A stretch of DNA of 27,343 bases, taken from Schlegelella_A sp038234975. GTDB taxonomy: Bacteria > Pseudomonadota > Gammaproteobacteria > Burkholderiales > Burkholderiaceae_C. Below are positions 16,627 through 25,248 of the stretch, piece by piece. The notes under the pieces were generated by a model. It saw only the letters and a program-made list of their open reading frames with translations, had not been told where the DNA came from and searched no databases. Every line of letters starts with the position of its first letter. Position 1 is the stretch's first letter. The stretch lies in the NCBI GenBank assembly GCA_038234975.1, contig JBBSUK010000032.1, forward strand, positions 1 through 27,343, given 5' to 3'. Both the position numbers and the translations under genes were made by a program.

Positions 16627-18113
16627 TGAAGGTGCTTCTGGAGCTGCGCCCGGCGTTCGACGGTCACAGCGGAATTCCGCAAGAGACGAGGCTGCTGTTC
16701 CGGGGCCTGGCCTGCGACTCCTCGGTGCGGGTGAGCGGCCTCATCCAGAGCAGCAACCTGACGCTCGAGGCCGGCATACCTGTACGCGACGGTGTCCTGC
16801 GCGCCGGATGTTCCGAAGACGAGAAGATCGACCGGCTGTCCCGGGTCGTCGTCTCGCTGCAGCAGGAGCCGCCGACGACGTTGCGGGCGCGCGCCCGCCG
16901 CCTCGTGCTCAGGATCGCCGGACCGGCGTTGTCTGTGCTCGGGTCGCTCTTTGGCCGAGATGTTCCCCTGAGTGGATTCGAGCCGCAGCGTTTCGAAGAT
17001 TTTCTCTGGCGTTCGCTTTTTGCCCGATCGTTGCAGGCGTCCGACCGCCACACCGTCACGCGGGCCGAATTCCGTATCTTGCGTTGGCCATGGTCATCCT
17101 TGCACGCGATAGGCGTGGCCACGTCTTGGCTCGGTAGAGCCCTGTACCCTCGGCTCGACACGACCGGCATCGACGTCGTGATCGCCGAGACGCCTTTCCC
17201 GTCGCGTGTGAGCACTCCGACCCGGCTTATCGTGAGATACCACGACGCCATCCCGCTGCTGATGCCGCACACGATCAAGAACCGCCGCCATCACCGTTCG
17301 ACGCACCTGCAGGCACTGCTCCGCAACGCCGCGGACGGAGCCTGGTTCGCCTGTGTGTCTGATTCGACGCGCAAGGACTTGCTGTCGATCCTTCCGAAGC
17401 TCGCCGGCCGGGCGGTGACGATTCCGAACATGATCTCCGATCACTTCTTCAGTGAGGCGAGTCCGGCCCGTCTGGTACCCGAGATCGTCTGGAGTCGAAA
17501 GAACCGACAGACGATCCACGCGGGAGGCGCACAGGTCCAGGAAAGCGATCTTCTCGGCGGCGCACTGTCGTACCTGCTCATGGTCGGCACGATCGAGCCC
17601 CGGAAGAACCATTCGATGCTGCTGGATGCATGGAGCCGGCTCCGGCTGCGCGGCTGGTCGAACCTGAACCTCATCGTGGTTGGATCTCCCGGCTGGGATC
17701 ACGACGCGATCCTCGACCGCTTTTCTCCGTGGCTCGAGCGTGGCGGCGTGCATTTGCTCGTGGACGTTCCTGCCGACGAGCTGCGTGTGCTCTACCGCCA
17801 CGCGGCGGTGACGGTGTGCCCGAGCTTCGGCGAGGGATTCGACTTTCCCGGAGTCGAGGCCATGCGCTGCGGTGGCGTCGTCGCCGCGTCCGACATTGCG
17901 GTTCACCGAGACATCTTCGCCGATGCCTGCGAGTTCTTCGATCCGTACGCTGTGGACCAGGCCGTTGAGGTGCTGGAGTCTCTGCTCGGGCCGGAAGCCG
18001 GACCGCGAAGGGCCGCCCTGGTCGAAGCAGGGGAGCGGCTCAGCGCGAGATACCTGCCGGAGCGCGTCATGCCGAAGTGGCACGAATTCCTCCAGGCAGT
18101 GGTTGCTGCGTGA
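16626..18113 (+). CDS. long glycosyltransferase family 4 protein
   Basis: A 495-residue protein, about 110 residues longer than typical GT4 enzymes. The opening VLLELRPAFDGHSGIPQETR is the acceptor loop in the form seen in WbdA-like transferases. Residues about 60-165 are an insert without recognised motifs, then VRYHDAIPLLMPHTIK and ACVSDSTRKDLLS. The donor domain begins YLLMVGTIEPRKNHSMLLDA and has the E-x7-E motif in FGEGFDFPGVEAMRCG. A second basic insert (about 290-315) precedes the donor domain. This pattern is shared with the C-terminal half of the double transferase encoded at 22223-25240, so a mannosyl or D-rhamnosyl donor is plausible. It follows kpsT by a TGATG overlap and overlaps the next gene by GTGA. 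Confidence 0.83.
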   Translation: MKVLLELRPAFDGHSGIPQETRLLFRGLACDSSVRVSGLIQSSNLTLEAGIPVRDGVLRAGCSEDEKIDRLSRVVVSLQQEPPTTLRARARRLVLRIAGPALSVLGSLFGRDVPLSGFEPQRFEDFLWRSLFARSLQASDRHTVTRAEFRILRWPWSSLHAIGVATSWLGRALYPRLDTTGIDVVIAETPFPSRVSTPTRLIVRYHDAIPLLMPHTIKNRRHHRSTHLQALLRNAADGAWFACVSDSTRKDLLSILPKLAGRAVTIPNMISDHFFSEASPARLVPEIVWSRKNRQTIHAGGAQVQESDLLGGALSYLLMVGTIEPRKNHSMLLDAWSRLRLRGWSNLNLIVVGSPGWDHDAILDRFSPWLERGGVHLLVDVPADELRVLYRHAAVTVCPSFGEGFDFPGVEAMRCGGVVAASDIAVHRDIFADACEFFDPYAVDQAVEVLESLLGPEAGPRRAALVEAGERLSARYLPERVMPKWHEFLQAVVAA

Positions 18114-19084
18114 GACGCCTTGCACGAGCCCTCAAGCGGAGGGTGCGAACTGCATTCGGCTTGGCGACCGCCCAGCCGGCAAGTCAAGCGATCGACTGGT
18201 TCGACGAAGACGACATCGAGCGTGTGCATCGGCTGTACTTGGAGACTGCTGCCGCGCCGGGTTCGGCTTGGGACCGCTGGCGTCACGCGCACATGCGGCT
18301 GCCGCAATGGTTCGTCCGCAACCTCGAGCCCATGAGCGAGGCCTATGCCGAACAGCAACGGCGGCTATGGCAACTCGTCTCTGGCACAGACGCCGGATAC
18401 AACGCGGAGGTGCACGAGCGCGAACACGACTGGGGCGACATCGATCCTGTGCGTACGCCGGGATACTTCGTGCGCCGAGACGCGATGGCGATTCCGACCG
18501 CCTCGGACCATACGCTGGCCATGGGCATGATTCTCAAGCACTGCGATCTCAAGGCCGGAGACTGGGCGCTGGAATACGGCGCCGGTTTTGGCCACACCGC
18601 ACTCGCCCTGGCCCGACTCGGAGTCAACGTCGACACCGTCGACATCTCCTCGGCCTTCTGCGGCTGGGTCCAGGCGCAGGCGACACATTTCCAGGTCCCG
18701 CTCACGCCTTTCCACGGCCATTTCGGACTCAACCCGCGGCCTGGTCATCGTTACCGCACCATCTGGTTTTTCGAGGCGTTTCACCATTGTCTGGACTTTG
18801 CGCAGGTCGTGCACCGCCTGCGCGAGAACGTGGCGCCGGGTGGGCGAGTCATCCTCGCCGGCGAGCCGGTGTTCGAAAAGGAGTACGCGGCGGTCCCGTA
18901 CCCCTGGGGTCTGCGCCTGCACAGCGAAGTCATCGCCGCGGTCCGCCAGCACCATTGGTTCGAGCTCGGGTTCTCGGAGGCGTTCCTGTTCGAGTTGTTC
19001 GACGGCGCCGGTTTTGCGGGCCGCCGCGTCGACTGCGAGCCGTCGCTGTTCGGCCAGTTGTACATCTTCGAACCCCGGCCCTGA
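18110..19084 (+). CDS. SAM-dependent methyltransferase
   Basis: A 324-residue protein, the last gene of the plus-strand block. Motif I is WALEYGAGFGHTALALARLG (152-171), followed by VDTVDISSAF as motif II and YRTIWFFEAFHHCLDF as the motif IV region, then VAPGGRVILAGEPVFEKEY. The N-terminal 140 residues are helical and contain HMRLPQWFV and a histidine- and acid-rich stretch, unlike a minimal methyltransferase, and may bind the glycan acceptor. The start GTG 18110 overlaps the preceding TGA; upstream in-frame ATG 18077 lies inside the previous gene and is less likely. It ends 36 bp before the convergent FkbM gene. The methylation target is unknown. Confidence 0.78.
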   Translation: MRRLARALKRRVRTAFGLATAQPASQAIDWFDEDDIERVHRLYLETAAAPGSAWDRWRHAHMRLPQWFVRNLEPMSEAYAEQQRRLWQLVSGTDAGYNAEVHEREHDWGDIDPVRTPGYFVRRDAMAIPTASDHTLAMGMILKHCDLKAGDWALEYGAGFGHTALALARLGVNVDTVDISSAFCGWVQAQATHFQVPLTPFHGHFGLNPRPGHRYRTIWFFEAFHHCLDFAQVVHRLRENVAPGGRVILAGEPVFEKEYAAVPYPWGLRLHSEVIAAVRQHHWFELGFSEAFLFELFDGAGFAGRRVDCEPSLFGQLYIFEPRP

Positions 19085-19120
19085 GAGCTGCGGGGACCGA
19101 CGCGTCCGAAGGCGGGGCAG
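19085..19120. other. convergent junction between two polysaccharide gene blocks
   Basis: Thirty-six bases separate the stop of the plus-strand methyltransferase from the stop of the minus-strand FkbM gene. I looked for a shared bidirectional terminator and found only a 4-bp GGAC/GTCC stem with a 6-base loop and no T-run, so no intrinsic terminator is supported. Confidence 0.5.
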
Positions 19121-20194
19121 CTAGTTCGGATGGAATTTCGGGTTGCGCCAGCCCTGAATGCCATCGACCGTCGTATGCGGCTGGCCGGCGATGATGCTGA
19201 AGATCGCCGGGCGCTCCACTTCGAGGGCCCACCCCGATTTCGACAGGGTGGTCATCAACCGCCCCTCCAGCGCGCGCGAGTGGGTGGCAATCACCATGTA
19301 CGCCACCTTGTCCAACAGCACGCCGAGGGCTTGCTGGACGAGATCGGCCTCTCCTCCCTGGATGTCCATGTGAAGCAGGTCGATCTTCTCGCGCATGCCA
19401 ATGGCATCGGACAGCGGGACCATCCGCAGGCTGTCGAATTGTCCCGACGCCACCGCTGCTTCGCTTTGCTCTTGCGACGCGCCGAAAACAGGCTCGAAAC
19501 CCCAGTGCTCTTCTCCTGCCTGGCGCCGGGGGAACAAGGCGAAGCCCGTGCTCGCCGCCGCGATGCCCGGAATGACGTCGCATTCGGCGCGCCGGATGCC
19601 GTTGCCGGCCAGGGTTTCATGCGCCATGTCGATATGAATGGGGTCGCCTTCGATTCCGATCAGGTCGATGGCCAACCCTCTCGTCCTTGCGGCGACTCCC
19701 GTGTTGTTCATCCAGCATCCCCACCCGCACCCGAGCTCGATCATGGCGAACCGGCCCTGCGCAAGATCGACAGCGCGCAAGGCAGCCCCCCATTCGGCCA
19801 TCTCGGCGTGAAAGTTCGACGGAATCGGCAGGCCTTCCAGTTTGCCGCCCTTGTCTTGCAGCGAGTCCATCACCCGCGTCGGCACCGCCACACCCAGATA
19901 GTTGACGTAGTGCCCGGCCCTTGTCTGTCGGTCGCGAAGGGCATGCGATTCGATGATGCGTCGAACGTCGATGCTCGCGTTGAAGTGATTGAACACGCTC
20001 GACGTCAGCGGTGAATCGATCCGCTCGGCGAATTCCGTCGAGGTAGCGATGTTACGAACGAGGTTGCGCACACTCGTGGCCCCTTCGAGGTGCTGCGCAA
20101 CGGCGGCTTCGCTTTCCGGCTCCCGGCCGAGCAAGCCGCGATAGACAGCAAGCACGTCGGCGCGCGTGGGTCGGTTGTCGTCTGACGCTGGCAT
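19121..20194 (-). CDS. FkbM-family methyltransferase with N-terminal DUF4214-like segment
   Basis: A 357-residue protein. Residues about 10-60 (VLAVYRGLLGREPESEAAVA) resemble the helical DUF4214 repeat, with the characteristic Y-R-x-L-L-G-R-E-P core. The catalytic part starts with AMIELGCGWGCWMNNT (motif I, about 150-165), then LIGIEGDP with the ribose-binding Glu182, and LLHMDIQGGEADLVQQAL (274-291), the D-x-Q-G-x-E signature that defines FkbM proteins. These enzymes O-methylate sugars or other small acceptors using SAM. It is the last gene of the minus-strand block, 55 bp after rmd, with GGAG six bases before the ATG. In rhamnan and mannan systems such a gene could give methylated residues or ends, but the target is not known. 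Confidence 0.85.
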   Translation of the reverse strand: MPASDDNRPTRADVLAVYRGLLGREPESEAAVAQHLEGATSVRNLVRNIATSTEFAERIDSPLTSSVFNHFNASIDVRRIIESHALRDRQTRAGHYVNYLGVAVPTRVMDSLQDKGGKLEGLPIPSNFHAEMAEWGAALRAVDLAQGRFAMIELGCGWGCWMNNTGVAARTRGLAIDLIGIEGDPIHIDMAHETLAGNGIRRAECDVIPGIAAASTGFALFPRRQAGEEHWGFEPVFGASQEQSEAAVASGQFDSLRMVPLSDAIGMREKIDLLHMDIQGGEADLVQQALGVLLDKVAYMVIATHSRALEGRLMTTLSKSGWALEVERPAIFSIIAGQPHTTVDGIQGWRNPKFHPN

Positions 20195-20200
20195 CGGCTT

Positions 20201-20204
20201 CTCC
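20201..20204 (-). promoter_or_regulatory. ribosome binding site of the FkbM methyltransferase gene
   Basis: GGAG on the minus strand, six bases upstream of the ATG at 20194. It confirms the chosen start, which keeps the N-terminal DUF4214-like segment in the protein. Confidence 0.6.
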
Positions 20205-20249
20205 GAGATGCTTGTGATGGTCCTGTAGGCCCAGCGCGGGCGCGCACTG

Positions 20250-21167
20250 TCAGCGAACCGGAGCGGCGCTGGATTCGAGCATCCAGCTCAGTGTCGACTC
20301 GAGCGGAATCGGTGGCAATGGCCGTGGCAGGAGCGAATCGAGTCGCGAGCGATCGCCACGCAGAAGCCTGACCTCGTTGGCTCTGACGAATCGAGGATCG
20401 ATACGGACGTCGATAGATTTGCCTGTGAGAGCTTCGACCCGCCCGAGGATCTCGCGGAGCGTGTGAGCGATCCCGGAGCAGACGTTGAGCGTCTGCCCGG
20501 CGGCGTGCGGCAGCCCCAGCAATTCGGCGTAGACGGACACGACATGGCGAACGTCGGAAAAGTCGCGCGCGACGTCGAGATTGCCGAGTGCCAGGTAGTC
20601 GTTGCCGCTCGTGACGTGCGCGACGATCTTCGCGATCAGGAACATGTCCGACTGGCCGACACCCGTGTAGTTGAAGGGTCGACAGATCACGATTGGAAGA
20701 CGCGGCATGTACAGCGACGCCAGGTACTCCATCGCAAGCTTGCTCACGGCGTAGTCATTGGCCGGCTGCGGTGGCGCCGTTTCGTCGAGCGTCGTCCGGT
20801 CGGAATTGCCGTAGACGTTCGCGCTGCTGGCCAGGAGCACCGACACCGGGGGCGATTCGAGTGCTGCCAGTGCTTGAAGGAGATGGCGCGTCCCCAACAG
20901 GTTGACTTGGTACATGGGGTCCGCTTCGCCGTGCACGAACGCGATGGCGGCAAGATGGACGATGTGTGTGGGCGACGCCTCGTCAACGACCGCGGCGACG
21001 GCGGCGCGATCGGTCAGATCTGCGGCGTGCAGCCGATGAACGCCGTCGACACCACCGGCGGGCGCGGTCGCGACCATGCCGTGCACTTCATAGCCGCGAA
21101 GCGCCATGGCCGGTGCAAGGTAGCGGCCGGTGAAACCGTCGGCGCCGGTGATCAGGACCCGCTGCAT
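20250..21167 (-). CDS. rmd: GDP-6-deoxy-D-mannose reductase (Rmd type)
   Basis: A 305-residue extended-SDR enzyme. The NAD(P)-binding motif is LITGADGFTGRYLAPA (5-20), the active site has LLASSANVYG and NDYAVSKLAMEYLA with Tyr139 and Lys143, and ICRPFNYTGVGQSDMFL matches the GDP-sugar-binding region of Rmd. The family reduces the GDP-4-keto-6-deoxymannose made by Gmd to GDP-D-rhamnose, using NAD(P)H. Gmd is encoded 21 bp upstream on the same strand, the standard pairing in D-rhamnan loci such as the Pseudomonas common polysaccharide antigen. A different reductase specificity, for instance giving GDP-6-deoxytalose, cannot be excluded by motifs alone; an epimerase/reductase of the Fcl (GDP-L-fucose) type is less likely given the sequence style. 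Confidence 0.82.
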   Translation of the reverse strand: MQRVLITGADGFTGRYLAPAMALRGYEVHGMVATAPAGGVDGVHRLHAADLTDRAAVAAVVDEASPTHIVHLAAIAFVHGEADPMYQVNLLGTRHLLQALAALESPPVSVLLASSANVYGNSDRTTLDETAPPQPANDYAVSKLAMEYLASLYMPRLPIVICRPFNYTGVGQSDMFLIAKIVAHVTSGNDYLALGNLDVARDFSDVRHVVSVYAELLGLPHAAGQTLNVCSGIAHTLREILGRVEALTGKSIDVRIDPRFVRANEVRLLRGDRSRLDSLLPRPLPPIPLESTLSWMLESSAAPVR

Positions 21168-21188
21168 GACCGAAAACCGCCTCGACGC

Positions 21189-22226
21189 TCAGGGGCGCGC
21201 ACCGACGGCGGAGTTGCGTGCGATGTCGGCTTCGACCATCATCGCGCACAGCGCCTCGAGCGTCGTTTCGGGTGCCCAGCCGAGCTCGCGCTTGGCCTTC
21301 GCCGCATCGCCGATCAGCAACTCGACCTCGGCGGGCCGGTAGAACTTGGGGTTGATGCGAACCAGTGTCCTTCCTGAGCCCTGGTCGACGCCGATCTCTT
21401 CTTCGGCGCTGCCACTGAACAAGAGATCGAAGCCCGCTGCCTTGGCCGCCATCGAGACGAAGTCTCGAACCGTCTCGGTCCGCCCGGTGGCCAGAACGTA
21501 GGTGTCGGGGTTGGGGGCCTGCAGCATTCGCCACATGCCTTCGACGTATTCCTTGGCATAGCCCCAGTCGCGCTTCGCATCCAGGTTGCCAAGCTCGATG
21601 ACCGACTGCTGACCGAGCTTGATCCGCGCGAATCCGTCGGTGATCTTGCGTGTCACGAACTCCCGTCCTCGAAGCGGCGATTCATGATTGAACAGGATTC
21701 CGCTGCTCGCGAAGATGCCGTAGCTTTCCCGATAGTTGATGCTCATCCAGTGAGCGTAGAGCTTGGCAACCCCGTAGGGGCTGCGTGGATAGAAGGCCGT
21801 CTCTTCGGACTGCGGCACCTGCTGCACCTTGCCGAACATCTCCGACGTACTCGCCTGGTAGAAGCGGATCCCGGTGTCGACCATGCGCAGGGCCTCGAGG
21901 AGGTTGAGCGCGCCGATGCCCGTGATCTCGGCCGTCGTGACGGGCTGCTCGAACGAGACGCCGACGAAGCTTTGAGCGGCCAGGTTGTAGACCTCCTGAG
22001 GCCGCGCGCGTTGCAGCAGGCGCACGCAATTGCCGAGGTCGGTGAGGTCGAACTCGGTCAGGTGCAGCTCCGGGTGACCGAACGCGCCGACTTCGCGAAG
22101 ACGCCAGAAATCGACGGAACTCGTGCGACGGAATGTGCCGAACACCTGATAGTCCTTTTCAAGGAGCAGTTTGGCCAGATAGGCACCGTCCTGGCCGGTG
22201 ATGCCGGTGATGACCGCTGTTCTCAT
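21189..22226 (-). CDS. gmd: GDP-mannose 4,6-dehydratase
   Basis: A 345-residue enzyme, normal length for Gmd. AVITGITGQDGAYLAKLLL (4-22) is the diagnostic NADP-binding motif, YNLAAQSFVGVSFEQP (80-95) and YQASTSEMFGKVQ (123-135) hold the catalytic threonine and glutamate, and SPYGVAKLYAHW contains Tyr151 and Lys155. ILFNHESPLRGREFVTRKI is the GDP-mannose-binding loop, and LGNLDAKRDWGYAKEYVEGMW is a further family signature. It converts GDP-D-mannose to GDP-4-keto-6-deoxy-D-mannose. The ATG overlaps the stop of the large transferase gene by four bases and has AGGA six bases upstream, so it is co-translated with the polymerase that probably uses its end product. Confidence 0.96.
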   Translation of the reverse strand: MRTAVITGITGQDGAYLAKLLLEKDYQVFGTFRRTSSVDFWRLREVGAFGHPELHLTEFDLTDLGNCVRLLQRARPQEVYNLAAQSFVGVSFEQPVTTAEITGIGALNLLEALRMVDTGIRFYQASTSEMFGKVQQVPQSEETAFYPRSPYGVAKLYAHWMSINYRESYGIFASSGILFNHESPLRGREFVTRKITDGFARIKLGQQSVIELGNLDAKRDWGYAKEYVEGMWRMLQAPNPDTYVLATGRTETVRDFVSMAAKAAGFDLLFSGSAEEEIGVDQGSGRTLVRINPKFYRPAEVELLIGDAAKAKRELGWAPETTLEALCAMMVEADIARNSAVGARP

Positions 22227-25200
22227 GCTTGATCCTGGTGATGGTTCGAGTGGCTTCTCTCGGGCGTGGCGTCCGTCGTCAGGATCGCCGAAGGGCCAGC
22301 GACCTCGTGGGGGTCCACATCGACGATTTCATCGTAAGCCACGCGCTCTGGCATCGGCGCAATGCTCAGCGAATGCAGGACGAGGCCGATGTCGGCATCC
22401 ACCTTGAGTCTGACTTCAATGTCCGTGGCCGCATCCGTCAGCGTGAAATTCAAGTTGATCGCGGCGTCGCCTCGCGGCGGGCTGAGCCTGTCCATCGACG
22501 AAATGACGTCTGTGCCGCGACCCGTCGTGACGTCGATCGAAAACCACCCCTTGGCGAAAAAGCTGAGTTGCAGCGTGACGAAGTGCTTTCCAGGACCGCA
22601 TCGCATGTAGTGGCCGTATGCGAGAAAGCCGGCTTGGAAGGTCGAACGAAGCGAGGTGCCGGTCCGGCGCCCGACCGCGGACACGAGCCGGCAATCGGAG
22701 CCGGTCAGGCGGACCAGCGCCGCCGGCTCCCCGCGCCAGTACCAGCGGCCACCGACGATGCAATCGAGCAGCTGATCCTTGCTCTGCAACCACGTGATCG
22801 GCTGTTCCGGGGGCGCCGATGTGCGCTCTGCACGGCCACGGCCGAGCCATTGGCGAACGGCGGCGGCGAGCGACGCCGCGTCATCGCCGGCAAAAAACGT
22901 GGCGAAGCGATCTGCAACCTCGCGGAAAACCGGAATGTCGCGGGCAATGACGCCCACCCCGCGGGTGGCGGCTTCCACCAGGGGCAGGCCGAACCCTTCG
23001 CCCTCCGAGGCGGCGATCAGACAGTCCGCCTGCCGGTAAATCGAAGTCAGCACGCGATCGGAGACGGCCGGCAACCAGAAAAGCCGTTTGCCTCGCTCAG
23101 GATGCGTTCGGATCAGCTCGACCTGCAAGTCGACATTCCACCCATGCTTGCCGACGATCACCAGGTTGATGTCGTGTCCGCTGTCCCAAAGCGCATCGAA
23201 TGCGATGAGCGTATCCAGGTGCCCCTTGCGCGGCTCCAGAGTGCCGACCATGAGAAACGACGTGCGCGCCCGCATCGCTTCAAGCAGCGAATCGTGTTCT
23301 GGCTCGTCGACACGACTGTCGTCGTCCGCGATGTCAGACCCGAGATGGAAAAATCCGACCCGCAGTGGGCGGGAGAGGCCGGCGCTCGGCAACCAGGCGA
23401 TGAACTCGTCGGCCACAGAGCGCGAGATGCACACCGCGCCGTCCGAGCGGGCCACGCCGAGCAGCCACTCGAGATGTCGCGGCGGGGGGCCCGAGGTGAA
23501 ATGCTGCGGCATCAGGACCGGGAGCAGGTCGTACACGACGAAATAGGCATAGCCACCGACGGCGCGCATGCGTTCACAGATATCGACTTCGCGCGGCGGC
23601 GTCCGGTGGTGCAGATCGAGGCCCAGGAAGATGTCGCCAGCGCGGACGTCGATAGGGTCGTCTTCACCCTGGAATGGCCCCTGCGACTGCCTGAGCACTT
23701 CGCGTGCGTAACGCCGGGCGTACTGGTACCAACCGGACTCGCGAACGGTGTAGACGGGTATGACGCGATAGTTCTCGGGCGGGTGCGTCAAGAGCGCGTT
23801 CAGGATGTTCTTGACGACCCGCTGAATGCCGGTTTTTGCGTCGACACGGATCATTTCTGAAATGTCGACAAGCAGGTGACGCTCACGCGACGCAACAAAG
23901 GTGGTGTCGATGCCCTTTGCCAAGTCGCGCAGGAAGGCGTCGTCGCTCGTCGCCGGCAGCGCGTGGCCGAGCTTGTCGATCAATTGATCGACGATGCCGC
24001 TCGCGTCGACTCGCATCTCGTGGCGCGGCAGCAGCTCCAGGGCATCGATTGCCGTTCTGGCCGAGCGTTGCCATGAAAACGTCGCGGCGCGCTGCGTGCC
24101 CCTGGTCGCAAGGCGCTGCAACGCGGTCGGTGACGAAAGCAACTCGGTCATCTTGGCGGCGATGGAGCTCGCACTGAACGGGTCGAACAGCGCCTGCGGA
24201 TCGTCGATCAACTCGGGCAGGCTCGCGGACGCGGCGCCGATCACGGGCGCGCCGCAGCGCATGGCCTCAAGCGCGGGCAGCCCGAATCCTTCGTGCCATG
24301 ACGGCATGACGAAGAGCGAGCACAGGTTGTAGAACAGCAGGAGCTCTTCGTCGCTGACGCCTCCGACGATGACGAAATCCTTCTCGGACAGCCCGCGAGC
24401 GGCTGCGTAGTGCCTGAATTTTTCCCGGTGTCCAGTCGGCGTCAACCCGACGAAGACGAGCTGAAATTGCCGCCTCAGGGGCGGCGCGAGCATCGAGTAC
24501 GCAGCGATCAGGCGAAGGTGATTCTTTCGCTCGTCGGTCGCTCCCGAATAGAGGATGAAGCGACCGGCAAGGCCGAACTTCGACGCCAGCGCCTTGCGCG
24601 CCCAGGGCCTTACTTCGACCCGTCGAAACACGGCGTCGGCGTCGGCCGAGATGTTGTGAACGCTCGACTGCGGTACTCCGAGATAGGCAATCGCTTCGGA
24701 CCGGGAGTGCTCGGAGATGGCGAGAAACGCATCGGCACGGGTCATGTCTTCGAGTCGCCGGTGGTACATGGCCTCGAACGTGGGATACGGCGTGAGGTAC
24801 ACCTCGCGCTGCACCAGCGGGATCACGTCATAGAACGTGATCGCCGTGGCGGGGCGCGGGCCGAAAGCGCCAATCGTGAAGGTGGTGGCGTCGCCGAATC
24901 CGTCTGACGGCGCGGTGACATGAACGACATCCGGAGCGACGAATGCGATGAACGCTTCGCGCACCAGCTCCGCGGCTACTCGTCGTGCTGCGTTGTCGTC
25001 GCTGAGCCAGTCGACCGGACCGACGGCATGCCAGACGAGAATCCGTTCGCGCGGCACAAGCGCCTCGAACCGTTCGCGAATGCCCGGGATCGACGCATCG
25101 AGCATGCCGTTGAGCAGCAATGAAAACTCGTGCTGAGATCCCGCCTTGATCATCGCCTCGGCGAGCGCGATCGAGTAGCGGCCGATGCCCCTCAGACGGC

Positions 25201-25240
25201 TGCCGTTTTGCGCGGCTTGCAGATCGATCAGGATTCGCAA
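22223..25240 (-). CDS. double-domain GT4 polymerase (WbdA-like) with C-terminal beta-rich module
   Basis: A 1005-residue protein with two complete GT4 units. The first (about 1-405) opens with RILIDLQAAQNGSRLRGIGR and has RFILYSGATDERKNHLRLIA and WHEGFGLPALEAMRCG with Glu317 and Glu325. The second (about 455-805) opens with LLVDISEMIRVDAKTGIQRV, a hallmark of the C-terminal half of WbdA-like polymannosyltransferases, and has FLMVGTLEPRKGHLDTL and SEGEGFGLPLVEAATRG with Glu748 and Glu756. Residues about 830-965 form an extra segment of alternating strands with FLAYGHYMRCGPGKHFVTL, resembling a carbohydrate-binding beta sandwich. Such proteins polymerise homopolymers with alternating linkages on undecaprenyl-linked primers. 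The TTG start at 25240 is supported by AGGA eight bases upstream and by conservation of the N-terminus. With gmd and rmd following, GDP-D-rhamnose is a likely donor; GDP-mannose is the alternative. Confidence 0.9.
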   Translation of the reverse strand: MRILIDLQAAQNGSRLRGIGRYSIALAEAMIKAGSQHEFSLLLNGMLDASIPGIRERFEALVPRERILVWHAVGPVDWLSDDNAARRVAAELVREAFIAFVAPDVVHVTAPSDGFGDATTFTIGAFGPRPATAITFYDVIPLVQREVYLTPYPTFEAMYHRRLEDMTRADAFLAISEHSRSEAIAYLGVPQSSVHNISADADAVFRRVEVRPWARKALASKFGLAGRFILYSGATDERKNHLRLIAAYSMLAPPLRRQFQLVFVGLTPTGHREKFRHYAAARGLSEKDFVIVGGVSDEELLLFYNLCSLFVMPSWHEGFGLPALEAMRCGAPVIGAASASLPELIDDPQALFDPFSASSIAAKMTELLSSPTALQRLATRGTQRAATFSWQRSARTAIDALELLPRHEMRVDASGIVDQLIDKLGHALPATSDDAFLRDLAKGIDTTFVASRERHLLVDISEMIRVDAKTGIQRVVKNILNALLTHPPENYRVIPVYTVRESGWYQYARRYAREVLRQSQGPFQGEDDPIDVRAGDIFLGLDLHHRTPPREVDICERMRAVGGYAYFVVYDLLPVLMPQHFTSGPPPRHLEWLLGVARSDGAVCISRSVADEFIAWLPSAGLSRPLRVGFFHLGSDIADDDSRVDEPEHDSLLEAMRARTSFLMVGTLEPRKGHLDTLIAFDALWDSGHDINLVIVGKHGWNVDLQVELIRTHPERGKRLFWLPAVSDRVLTSIYRQADCLIAASEGEGFGLPLVEAATRGVGVIARDIPVFREVADRFATFFAGDDAASLAAAVRQWLGRGRAERTSAPPEQPITWLQSKDQLLDCIVGGRWYWRGEPAALVRLTGSDCRLVSAVGRRTGTSLRSTFQAGFLAYGHYMRCGPGKHFVTLQLSFFAKGWFSIDVTTGRGTDVISSMDRLSPPRGDAAINLNFTLTDAATDIEVRLKVDADIGLVLHSLSIAPMPERVAYDEIVDVDPHEVAGPSAILTTDATPERSHSNHHQDQA
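22233..22236 (-). promoter_or_regulatory. ribosome binding site of gmd
   Basis: AGGA on the minus strand, six bases before the gmd ATG and inside the last codons of the upstream transferase gene. It supports the overlapping start. Confidence 0.55.
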
Positions 25241-25248
25241 CGGGCCCG

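Noticed and set aside
19085..19120. Shared intrinsic terminator at the convergent junction
   Set aside because: The only stem is four base pairs and there is no T-run on either strand.
22229..23860. 543-residue plus-strand open frame inside the double transferase gene
   Set aside because: Antisense to a strongly supported GT4 gene with conserved motifs; composition typical of a shadow frame.
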